Source: Oscillospiraceae bacterium (lineage in GTDB: Bacteria > Bacillota_A > Clostridia > Monoglobales > WRBX01). Taken from it: a stretch of DNA of 5,581 bases. Positions within the stretch are counted from its first letter, which is position 1. Each line of letters opens with the position of its first letter. The stretch is from positions 1 to 5,581 of the forward strand of contig WRBX01000048.1 in the NCBI GenBank assembly GCA_009784335.1, given 5' to 3'. The notes under the pieces are model-generated. The model made no database searches. It saw only the letters and a program-made list of their open reading frames with translations, and had not been told where the DNA came from. A program made the position numbers and the translations under genes. Below are positions 1 to 4,627 of this stretch, in pieces.

Positions 1-177
1 ATGAAGCTCGCAGGCGGGATTTTGGAGCCGATTGTCGATAGCAAAATTTCAAAGTGCATCAATGATATTTCGGCTAATATGACGCTGATTTTGTTGATGC
101 TTATGATTGTTAGCATAATGTTTTTTGTGAATATAGCGGTGCTTGTTCGCATAGGGGGTAATAGTGGACTCTATTAA
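1..177 (+). CDS. spoIIIAE: Stage III sporulation protein AE, C-terminal fragment
   Basis: This is the last 58 codons of a reading frame that is open at the left edge and stops with TAA at 175-177. SpoIIIAE is a polytopic membrane protein of the SpoIIIA-SpoIIQ complex, made in the mother cell during engulfment and placed in the outer forespore membrane. The visible part starts with an amphipathic stretch containing LAGGILEPIVDSK, similar to the C-terminal region of the family as I remember it. It ends with one strong membrane segment (about residues 28-50 of the fragment, rich in Ile, Leu, Met and Val) and a short tail ending SGLY. The ATG at base 1 is an internal methionine, because the full protein is several hundred residues long. 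The last 14 bases overlap the start of spoIIIAF. The order AE-AF-AG-AH is the standard operon order and supports the call more than this short fragment does. Confidence 0.88.
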   Translation: MKLAGGILEPIVDSKISKCINDISANMTLILLMLMIVSIMFFVNIAVLVRIGGNSGLY

Positions 178-589
178 AAACTGGGCGCTGGTGATAAGCG
201 CATTCATGATAGTTGCCTCCATAACCGAGATGTTGCTGCCAAGCCAATCAATTAAAAAATATGCCAAACTGGTGCTGGGGCTAATGCTGATTGTGCTGGT
301 AATCAAGCCAATTTTAAACATAGATGCTGTGAACATTTTTGAGAAAGACTTTGGAGTTCAAGTGGTGGAAAGTAAAAATGCTTTACTCGAAGAAACTTTC
401 GCAAAAAAGCTTGAAAGCGATATGCAGGAGCGCTTGAAAAATTATGGGGAGTTAAATATAGATGTGCAGCTTGGGGAGCGGCATTCGATTACTAGTATCA
501 ATGTCGCCGGCTGCGCTGATAGGTATCGAAAGGAGGTTAGAAATGAGCTTATCGAAACTTATGGATGCAGCGAAATCACTTTTAGATGA
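164..589 (+). CDS. spoIIIAF: Stage III sporulation protein AF
   Basis: The protein has 141 residues from a GTG start, preceded by AGGGGGT at 153-159 inside the spoIIIAE 3' end. SpoIIIAF is a component of the SpoIIIA-SpoIIQ channel. Two membrane segments are visible, about residues 8-25 and 35-53. Between them lies a conserved-looking MLLPSQSIKKYAKLVLGL stretch, a hallmark of the N-terminal half of the family. The rest (about 55-141) is a soluble domain with a charged helical part (residues about 68-95) and a final alpha/beta part. It is shorter than the roughly 200-residue Bacillus subtilis protein, mainly in the soluble domain. The gene overlaps spoIIIAE by 14 bases and spoIIIAG by 47 bases, so translation of the three is probably coupled. 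No downstream start is better placed. Confidence 0.92.
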   Translation: MDSIKNWALVISAFMIVASITEMLLPSQSIKKYAKLVLGLMLIVLVIKPILNIDAVNIFEKDFGVQVVESKNALLEETFAKKLESDMQERLKNYGELNIDVQLGERHSITSINVAGCADRYRKEVRNELIETYGCSEITFR

Positions 590-1073
590 GCGAGGGAAGA
601 AGCTACTGCTGCCTTGCTTGCTGCTAGTTGGGCTGCTTTTGGTGGCATTCGGCAATTGGAGCGGCGGAAGCGGCAAGGTGCGTGAGGCCACTGCAGAGGT
701 TTGGCAGGCAACAGAGCAGGAATATCTCTATGATTTGCAGGATAGGTTGGAGGCTGTGCTCAGCCAGATTAGCGGTGCGGGGGAGGTCAGCGTAATGCTC
801 ACACTTGCGGGCGGTGCGCAGAATGTGCTGGCGACTGATGAGAAGATTAACGAGAATGTCAATGGCGAGAACAAAACCACCAGCCGCGATTCCAAGGTGG
901 TGACCACTAAGGATAAGCCGCTTGTTCTGCAGGAGCTCAAGCCAAAAATAGAGGGAGTGGTGGTGGTCTCCGCCGGAGCCAATAACCCGCATATTTCGAT
1001 GCAGCTGAATCAAGCCGTGGTGGCACTCACGGGGGTGAAGACGCATAAGGTGGTAGTGCTGCCGAAGAAGTAG
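543..1073 (+). CDS. spoIIIAG: Stage III sporulation protein AG
   Basis: The protein has 176 residues. The chosen ATG has a perfect AGGAGG at 531-536 and a 6-base spacer. The frame is open back to an ATG at 462, but that start has no ribosome binding site and would lengthen an already coding overlap with spoIIIAF. SpoIIIAG forms a large ring in the space between the mother-cell and forespore membranes, with folds related to ring proteins of secretion systems. Visible parts: a short cytoplasmic helix (1-19), one membrane segment (about 20-36), a Gly/Ser linker, then the helix and strand LSQISGAGEVSVMLTL (73-88), the family signature. A polar insert (about 89-125) corresponds to the region forming the beta barrel in the B. 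subtilis ring. A closing half (126-176) contains KPKIEGVVVVSAGANN and ends THKVVVLPKK. It is shorter than the roughly 229-residue B. subtilis protein but has both halves of the ring-building fold. Confidence 0.94.
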   Translation: MSLSKLMDAAKSLLDERGKKLLLPCLLLVGLLLVAFGNWSGGSGKVREATAEVWQATEQEYLYDLQDRLEAVLSQISGAGEVSVMLTLAGGAQNVLATDEKINENVNGENKTTSRDSKVVTTKDKPLVLQELKPKIEGVVVVSAGANNPHISMQLNQAVVALTGVKTHKVVVLPKK

Positions 1074-1081
1074 GAAATAGT

Positions 1082-1107
1082 ATGCCTCCCCTTAACAGGG
1101 GAGACAT
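1082..1107 (+). other. Hairpin between spoIIIAG and spoIIIAH
   Basis: Arms CTCCCCT (1086-1092) and AGGGGAG (1097-1103) form a perfect 7-bp GC-rich stem with a TAAC loop. After one C/A mismatch the stem continues with ATG (1082-1084) pairing to CAT (1105-1107). No T-run follows, so it is not a standard intrinsic terminator. It lies in the only gap among the spoIIIA genes here, just upstream of the spoIIIAH ribosome binding site at 1118-1124. It may be an mRNA processing or stability element, or a copy of a small dispersed palindrome. The structure is seen directly; the role is inferred. Confidence 0.6.
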
Positions 1108-1131
1108 GTTTCAATCGAAGGAGGAAACTAA

Positions 1132-1590
1132 ATGGTAAAATTAAGAAAGATTGTTATGAACAAGCAAATAGTGCTATCGCTATTGGTAGCAATTGTAGTG
1201 CTGGCGGGCGTGATAAATTGGGTAACCCCGCAGGATGGCAGCCAGCCGGCTTCTGCGCCGGGCGATGCAACCCAGCAGCTAGATTATTTCACTCAGAGCA
1301 AATATGAGCGCGATAATGCAAGGAGCAAATCAATGGAACTCTTAGAGGAAAATGGAGAATCAGCCGAACTAACAAAGCAGACGCGCTGGATGCAACAAGA
1401 AACAACGATTGAGAACTTAATCAAAGCTAAGGGCTATGAAAACGCCGTGTGCTATTTAAGCGAGAGCTCGTGCAATGTGATTGTAAAGGCCCAAGGCCTC
1501 ACCGCCGGCGATGTAGCGCAAATTCGGGATATAATCATCTCAAATTCTAGCGTGAAAACAACAGGAATTAAGATTTCAGAGCATAATTGA
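1132..1590 (+). CDS. spoIIIAH: Stage III sporulation protein AH
   Basis: The protein has 152 residues. The ATG at 1132 has AAGGAGG at 1118-1124 with a 7-base spacer. An in-frame ATG at 1156 would give a start closer to the membrane segment but has a poor ribosome binding site. SpoIIIAH sits in the mother-cell membrane and binds forespore SpoIIQ across the intermembrane space. Together they form the central channel and help hold engulfment. Visible parts: a basic N-terminus, one membrane segment (about 12-31), a Pro/Ala/Gly linker (32-48), a conserved-type helix YFTQSKYERDNARSKSMELL (52-71), and a C-terminal ring-building domain (about 85-152) with ENLIKAKGYENAV. This domain is related to the YscJ/FliF family. 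It is shorter than the roughly 218-residue B. subtilis protein, mostly in the linker. Cys107 and Cys114 lie in the extracytoplasmic domain. It is the last gene of the operon and is followed by a repeat and a terminator. Confidence 0.93.
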   Translation: MVKLRKIVMNKQIVLSLLVAIVVLAGVINWVTPQDGSQPASAPGDATQQLDYFTQSKYERDNARSKSMELLEENGESAELTKQTRWMQQETTIENLIKAKGYENAVCYLSESSCNVIVKAQGLTAGDVAQIRDIIISNSSVKTTGIKISEHN

Positions 1591-1591
1591 T

Positions 1592-1694
1592 GTCTTTGCG
1601 AGGACTCGTAGCGCAGCGAAGAGGACGAAGCAATCCAGCGACTTTGAAAACTGGGATAAAGCCACTGGATTGCTTCGCGTTCGCTCGCAATGAC
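1592..1694. repeat. REP-like palindromic repeat copy
   Basis: This is an imperfect inverted repeat. The inner arms CGAAGCAATCCAG (1626-1638) and CTGGATTGCTTCG (1665-1677) match over 13 bases. The outer arms GTCTTTGCGAG (1592-1602) and CTCGCAATGAC (1684-1694) match over 10 of 11. The space between the arms is unequal (23 bases left, 6 right), leaving a side bulge, and the central loop is 26 bases. The wording (TTGCGAG..., GAAGCAATCC) matches a type of dispersed palindromic repeat I recognise from many unrelated bacterial genomes. It begins directly after the spoIIIAH stop codon. A 71-codon open frame across it is a repeat by-product, not a gene. Confidence 0.8.
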
Positions 1695-1703
1695 GACATA
1701 ATC

Positions 1704-1727
1704 AAAAAGAACCATTTCTGGTTCTTT
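1704..1727 (-). terminator. Terminator-like hairpin, mainly for the - strand operon
   Basis: A perfect 9-bp stem, AAAGAACCA (1706-1714) with TGGTTCTTT (1719-1727), closes a TTTC loop. Read on the - strand the stem runs into TTTTT (1708-1704), so it could end transcripts of rnj and the membrane-protein gene. On the + strand it has no T-run beyond the stem. The stem is AT-rich, so strength is probably moderate. Confidence 0.55.
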
Positions 1728-1730
1728 CGT

Positions 1731-1760
1731 AGGGGCGGCCATTGTGGCCGTCCTTTTTCT
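1731..1760 (+). terminator. Intrinsic terminator of the spoIIIA operon
   Basis: An 11-bp stem (1731-1741 with 1745-1755, including two G-U pairs) has a core CGGCCA/TGGCCG around a TTG loop. It is followed by TTTTTCT at 1754-1760. This is a strong rho-independent terminator about 140 bases after the spoIIIAH stop. The AGGGGCGGCC...GGCCGTCC wording also resembles a dispersed palindrome seen in clostridial genomes, so the terminator may have come from a repeat copy. Confidence 0.75.
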
Positions 1761-1772
1761 AAAAAAATGTTG

Positions 1773-2198
1773 CTAATTTATATCAAACTGGGCCTTAAAT
1801 AAGTACTCTGCACAATAGTGCTTCCATTCGTCGCAAATTTTCGTAAATGGAAAGAAAAATATCGATGCAATGATAGATTCAATAAATGGATGCAAAAGAA
1901 GCCAATATGAAAAAGCAAAAGGAAGTGCAAAATAACTAAGCATTGAAGTTAGCGAGTGCATATTAAGAAATAACGCGATAATTATTATCTGTATAACAAT
2001 ACTCGTTATTACGGATAACATTGAAAAGAGAATGAAAAACTTGAAACCAATTCTACTAGATTTAAATGCTATTACAATTTGCGAAAATAAATGTGACTTT
2101 GTCCAAGTTGTAATTAAACAAAAAGCACTATGAACAAAAACGATTATCATAATAATCTTAAGAAAAGTAGGGAAATCATTCCATAAAAAATTCCACAT
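1773..2198 (-). CDS. Small hydrophobic membrane protein, unknown function
   Basis: The protein has 141 residues and I do not recognise the family. The ATG at 2198 is preceded on its strand by TTGGAG (2210-2205) with a 6-base spacer, which supports a real gene. It lies 23 bases after the rnj stop on the same strand, so it is probably read from the same transcript. Hydrophobic segments are visible at about residues 12-31, 52-78 and 83-116; the last is interrupted by Pro93 and Pro104 and may count as two, giving three or four membrane passes. A short polar loop (32-50) carries Lys and Arg. The tail (about 117-141) is amphipathic with two Cys (122, 129) and Trp125. No catalytic motif is visible. 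Two sampled 60-base lines are about 25-30% GC against about 48% in rnj, so it may be a recent arrival or a fast-evolving gene. Confidence 0.65.
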   Translation of the reverse strand: MWNFLWNDFPTFLKIIMIIVFVHSAFCLITTWTKSHLFSQIVIAFKSSRIGFKFFILFSMLSVITSIVIQIIIIALFLNMHSLTSMLSYFALPFAFSYWLLLHPFIESIIASIFFFPFTKICDEWKHYCAEYLFKAQFDIN

Positions 2199-2221
2199 TT
2201 ATATCTCCAATATATGAAAAA

Positions 2222-3958
2222 TTACACCTCAATAATAATCGGCAGGATAATCGGTTTGCGTTTGGTTTTTTTGAATACAAAATCGCCGAGCGAATCACGG
2301 ATTTTGCTCTTAATTGTGTTCCAATCCGGCGTCTTGCCATCGGCAAGCAGTTCCTTAATAACCTTAGTAACCACGCCGTTTAATTCATCCATCAAATCGC
2401 CGGCCTCGCGAATATAAACAAAGCCGCGAGAGAGGATTTCAGGCTTTGAAAGCATCTGCCCATGCGAAATAGGTAGAATAGCGATGATGATTCCGTCTTG
2501 CGAAAGGGTTTTGCGCTCGCGGAGCACGATATTGCCGATATCGCCAACGCCAAGGCCGTCGACATACACCACGCCGCTTTGCACAGAATTCGCCACTTTG
2601 CCCTCGCTGCCATCGAGTTCGAGAACATTTCCGGTATCCAAAACAAAAATATTATTCGGCCGCACGCCTGTTTCCTTGCCTATTTCAGCGTGCTTTTTTA
2701 AATGACGGTATTCGCCGTGCACAGGGATAAAGTATTTAGGCTTAGTGAGCTTCAAAATCAGCCGAAGCTCCTCGGCATAGGCGTGCCCCGAAACATGCAC
2801 ATCATCATAAACCACTTTTGCGCCCTTACGGAAAAGCTCGTTAATCACCTTTGAAATCATGCTTTCGTTGCCCGGTATAGGCGAAGATGAGAAAATAATC
2901 AAATCATTGGAATTAATCTGCACCTTGCGATGCTCGGAATATGCCATGCGCGCAAGGGCGCTCATCGGCTGGCCTTGCGAGCCGGTGGTCATAATCAGTA
3001 GGCGCTCAGGTGGATATTTCTTAATTTCGTCGATCGAAATCAGCGAATTTTTAGGCACGGTTGCATAGCCGAGATCCATCGCCACCTGAATGATATCTTC
3101 CATTGAGCGGCCGCAAATCGCGATTTTTCTATCATTTTTAACCGCCGCATCAATAAATTGCTGCACACGATGCACATTAGATGCAAAAGTGGTGACGATA
3201 ATTCTACGAGTTTTATCGGAGAAAATGTCATCAATAATATAGTCGAGCGAGGTCTCATTGCGCGAATATCCCGGGCGCTCAACATTAGTGCTATCGCTCA
3301 TCAGCGCAAGCACGCCCTCTTTGCCAAGCTCGGCTATGCGGGTGATGTCCATCATATCGCCCGAAACGGGATGGGTATCGAGCCTAAAATCGCCTGTGTG
3401 GAAAATTGTGCCCACCGGTGTTTTGATTGCCAAGCTGCAGCTATCGGGAATTGAGTGATTATTCCGCACAAATTCAACCGAGAATTTACCGGCGCGAATT
3501 GTTGTGCCCGCTTTAACCACCTTAGTCTGCGCGATTTTATCCAGCCTATGCTCATTCAACTTCCGTTCAATCAGGCCCAAAGTAAACTTGGTAGCATAAA
3601 TCGGCACATTGATTTCTTTGAGCAAATAAGGCGTTCCGCCGATATGATCCTCATGCCCGTGCGTGATAAATAGCCCGCGAATCTTATCGCGATTGTTTTT
3701 TAGGTATGTCAAATCCGCCAGCACAATATCGATGCCAAGCATATTTTCATCGGGAAAACCCATGCCACAATCGATGATAATAATATCATTTTCGTATTCG
3801 AGCACAGTCACATTCTTGCCAATCTCGCCCAGCCCGCCGAGCGGGATAATCTTTAGCTTCGAGGTTGGCCTCTTATCTGTTTGCTTTCTTTTTTTAGGCG
3901 CAAAATGCCTATTTCTTCTAGCATTGCCGCTAGGTTTTTTATTGTTTATTTCATTCAC
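2222..3958 (-). CDS. rnj: Ribonuclease J
   Basis: The protein has 578 residues from a GTG at 3958 with AAGGAG (3973-3968) and a 9-base spacer. The frame stays open to an ATG at 4072, but that lies upstream of the likely transcription start. RNase J is a cytoplasmic 5'-to-3' exonuclease and endonuclease for mRNA decay and RNA maturation. It has the two-zinc metallo-beta-lactamase/beta-CASP fold. Visible motifs: PLGGLGEIGKN (39-49), IDCG (62-65), the metal motif HGHEDH (100-105), His168 in NNHSIPDS, Asp190 in HTGDFRLD, SDSTNVERPG (221-230), the beta-CASP region (about 225-385), HVSGH (388-392) and PVHGEYRHL (412-420) with metal ligand His414. A C-terminal domain follows (about 455-578). All expected metal ligands are present. 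Residues 1-34 are a basic extension (12 Lys/Arg) absent from the 555-residue B. subtilis RNase J1 but common in other lineages. J1 and J2 cannot be told apart here. Confidence 0.96.
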   Translation of the reverse strand: MNEINNKKPSGNARRNRHFAPKKRKQTDKRPTSKLKIIPLGGLGEIGKNVTVLEYENDIIIIDCGMGFPDENMLGIDIVLADLTYLKNNRDKIRGLFITHGHEDHIGGTPYLLKEINVPIYATKFTLGLIERKLNEHRLDKIAQTKVVKAGTTIRAGKFSVEFVRNNHSIPDSCSLAIKTPVGTIFHTGDFRLDTHPVSGDMMDITRIAELGKEGVLALMSDSTNVERPGYSRNETSLDYIIDDIFSDKTRRIIVTTFASNVHRVQQFIDAAVKNDRKIAICGRSMEDIIQVAMDLGYATVPKNSLISIDEIKKYPPERLLIMTTGSQGQPMSALARMAYSEHRKVQINSNDLIIFSSSPIPGNESMISKVINELFRKGAKVVYDDVHVSGHAYAEELRLILKLTKPKYFIPVHGEYRHLKKHAEIGKETGVRPNNIFVLDTGNVLELDGSEGKVANSVQSGVVYVDGLGVGDIGNIVLRERKTLSQDGIIIAILPISHGQMLSKPEILSRGFVYIREAGDLMDELNGVVTKVIKELLADGKTPDWNTIKSKIRDSLGDFVFKKTKRKPIILPIIIEV

Positions 3959-3984
3959 AAAAATAACTCCTTCTTTTAGGTAAG

Positions 3985-4003
3985 GAAAATACAATGTATT
4001 TTC
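3985..4003 (-). promoter_or_regulatory. Second hairpin in the rnj leader
   Basis: GAAAATAC (3985-3992) pairs with GTATTTTC (3996-4003), 8 bp around a 3-base loop. It lies 11 bases upstream of the rnj ribosome binding site. It is AT-rich and not followed by a T-run on the - strand, so it is not an attenuator. It may set access to the leader or be cut by ribonucleases. The structure is seen; the role is inferred. Confidence 0.5.
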
Positions 4004-4014
4004 ATTTATATATG

Positions 4015-4044
4015 TGCAAATCTCTTTCCCGTACGAGATTTGCA
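4015..4044 (-). promoter_or_regulatory. First hairpin in the rnj leader, near the predicted 5' end
   Basis: A perfect 10-bp inverted repeat, TGCAAATCTC (4015-4024) with GAGATTTGCA (4035-4044), closes a 10-base loop that reads GTACGGGAAA in the mRNA sense. It would start about 11 bases after the predicted transcription start near 4055. A stable stem close to a 5' end is known to slow 5'-end-dependent decay, which is RNase J's own activity, so this could be a site of self-regulation (inference). Confidence 0.6.
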
Positions 4045-4061
4045 AAAATTCAATTATCCTT

Positions 4062-4089
4062 ATTATACACATTATGCGAAATATGTCAA
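4062..4089 (-). promoter_or_regulatory. Promoter of rnj, sigma-A type
   Basis: On the - strand a perfect TTGACA (4089-4084) and a perfect TATAAT (4067-4062) are separated by 16 bases. The predicted start is near 4055, giving a leader of about 97 bases before the GTG at 3958. Both boxes match consensus exactly, so this is probably a strong vegetative promoter; the 16-base spacer is one short of optimal. Confidence 0.82.
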
Positions 4090-4099
4090 ACTTTATGAA

Positions 4100-4119
4100 T
4101 TGTTACAATTTTGTTACAA
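4100..4119. promoter_or_regulatory. Twin TTGTTACAA sites between divergent promoters
   Basis: TTGTTACAA occurs at 4100-4108 and again at 4111-4119, 11 bases apart, one turn of DNA. Each copy is a dyad (TTGT-T-ACAA) around a single central base, so the whole 20 bases is nearly palindromic. The pair sits between the -35 boxes of rnj (4084-4089) and rpmE (4125-4130). It could bind a dimeric regulator acting on both genes, or be an AT-rich UP-type element. No known operator consensus fits well enough to name. Confidence 0.4.
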
Positions 4120-4124
4120 AAATC

Positions 4125-4154
4125 TTGACAAGGTGGCAAGGAATTTAATAGTAT
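4125..4154 (+). promoter_or_regulatory. Likely promoter of rpmE
   Basis: A perfect -35 box TTGACA lies at 4125-4130. The best -10 at normal spacing is TAGTAT (4149-4154, 18-base spacer, 4 of 6 matches). TATAAC at 4152-4157 fits the consensus better, but its spacer of 21 is too long. The start would fall near 4161, leaving a leader of only about 18 bases that holds the ribosome binding site. Confidence 0.55.
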
Positions 4155-4178
4155 AACGAAAGAATTGGAGGAATTAAC

Positions 4179-4574
4179 TTGAAAACAGATTTGCACCCTA
4201 ATTATAAGGCTACAACGATAAAATGCGTATGTGGTAATGAGGTGGAAACAGCTTCAACCAGCGAAGGAATCACCGTTGATATTTGCGCGAAGTGCCATCC
4301 TTTCTTCACAGGTAATCAAAAATTTGTTGATACCCGCGGAAGAATTGATAAGTTCAAAAAGCGCATGGATGCGGCAGCGCCTGCACCTGAGCCTGTAGCT
4401 AAGAAGGAAAAGGCACCGGAGAAGCCTAAAAAAGAGGAAGCGCCTGTGGTAGAGGAGCCAAAGGAGAGCGCTCCAGAGGAAGTTGCGCCTGAAGAGGCTG
4501 TGACCGAAGAGGTTGCACCGGTAGAAGAAGCCGCGCCTGAGGAAACTCCGGCAGACGAAACTGCGGAAAACTAA
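4179..4574 (+). CDS. rpmE: 50S ribosomal protein L31, zinc type, with long acidic tail
   Basis: The protein has 131 residues from a TTG start with TGGAGG at 4166-4171 and a 7-base spacer. The first 63 residues are a complete L31 of the zinc-binding (C+) type. It opens MKTDLHPNYK, has the metal cysteines Cys16 and Cys18 (CVCGNE) and Cys36 and Cys39 (CAKCHPFFTG), and closes with RGRIDKFKKRM. L31 sits at the central protuberance and helps bridge the two ribosomal subunits. Normal length is about 66-70 residues. Residues 64-131 are an added tail with 20 Glu, 2 Asp, 7 Lys and 12 Pro, no aromatic residues, and repeated APEE-like units. Its first part is Lys-rich and the rest strongly acidic. It is in frame with no sign of a frameshift. 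The tail is probably disordered; its role is unknown. The gene is divergent from rnj and followed by a weak terminator-like hairpin, then recN. Confidence 0.95.
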   Translation: MKTDLHPNYKATTIKCVCGNEVETASTSEGITVDICAKCHPFFTGNQKFVDTRGRIDKFKKRMDAAAPAPEPVAKKEKAPEKPKKEEAPVVEEPKESAPEEVAPEEAVTEEVAPVEEAAPEETPADETAEN

Positions 4575-4583
4575 ATAGAATTG

Positions 4584-4611
4584 GGGACGGTTTATTTAGA
4601 ACTGTCCTTTT
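4584..4611 (+). terminator. Weak terminator-like hairpin between rpmE and recN
   Basis: GGACGGTT (4585-4592) pairs with AACTGTCC (4600-4607), including one G-U pair, around a 7-base loop, with a further G-U pair at 4584/4608. TTTT (4608-4611) follows. The stem is moderate and the T-run short, so some transcription may continue into recN, which starts 17 bases later. No separate recN promoter is visible in the 53-base gap. Confidence 0.5.
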
Positions 4612-4627
4612 ATCTATGGGGAAAACT

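Noticed and set aside
462..542. Longer spoIIIAG starting at the ATG at 462
   Set aside because: No ribosome binding site there, while the ATG at 543 has a perfect AGGAGG. The extra residues are out of keeping with the family N-terminus.
624..1046. Open frame of 140 codons on the - strand opposite spoIIIAG
   Set aside because: Antisense shadow of a conserved gene. Its His- and Leu-rich translation matches no domain and it lacks a ribosome binding site.
1587..1802. Open frame of 71 codons on the + strand after spoIIIAH
   Set aside because: Its translation is the typical product of a REP-like palindrome (ends of the type DCFAFARNDD) running through two terminator hairpins. It has no ribosome binding site of its own and its ATG overlaps the spoIIIAH stop.
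3663..3983. Open frame of 106 codons on the + strand opposite the rnj start
   Set aside because: It is an antisense shadow of the conserved rnj N-terminal region, with no ribosome binding site and low-complexity Ser/Phe/Leu content.
3959..4072. Longer rnj starting at the ATG at 4072
   Set aside because: That start lies upstream of the predicted transcription start near 4055 and overlaps the promoter region. The extra 38 residues are encoded by leader hairpins and look non-coding.
4100..4119. Zur, Rex or CcpA operator upstream of rpmE
   Set aside because: L31 genes can be Zur-controlled, but the controlled copies usually lack the cysteines, and the twin TTGTTACAA sites do not fit the Zur, Rex or CcpA consensus sequences closely.
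4368..4574. L31 tail as the product of a frameshift or fusion with another gene
   Set aside because: The frame runs through without interruption, keeps a consistent Ala/Pro/Glu composition and ends at a stop just before a terminator-like hairpin. No domain of a second protein is visible.
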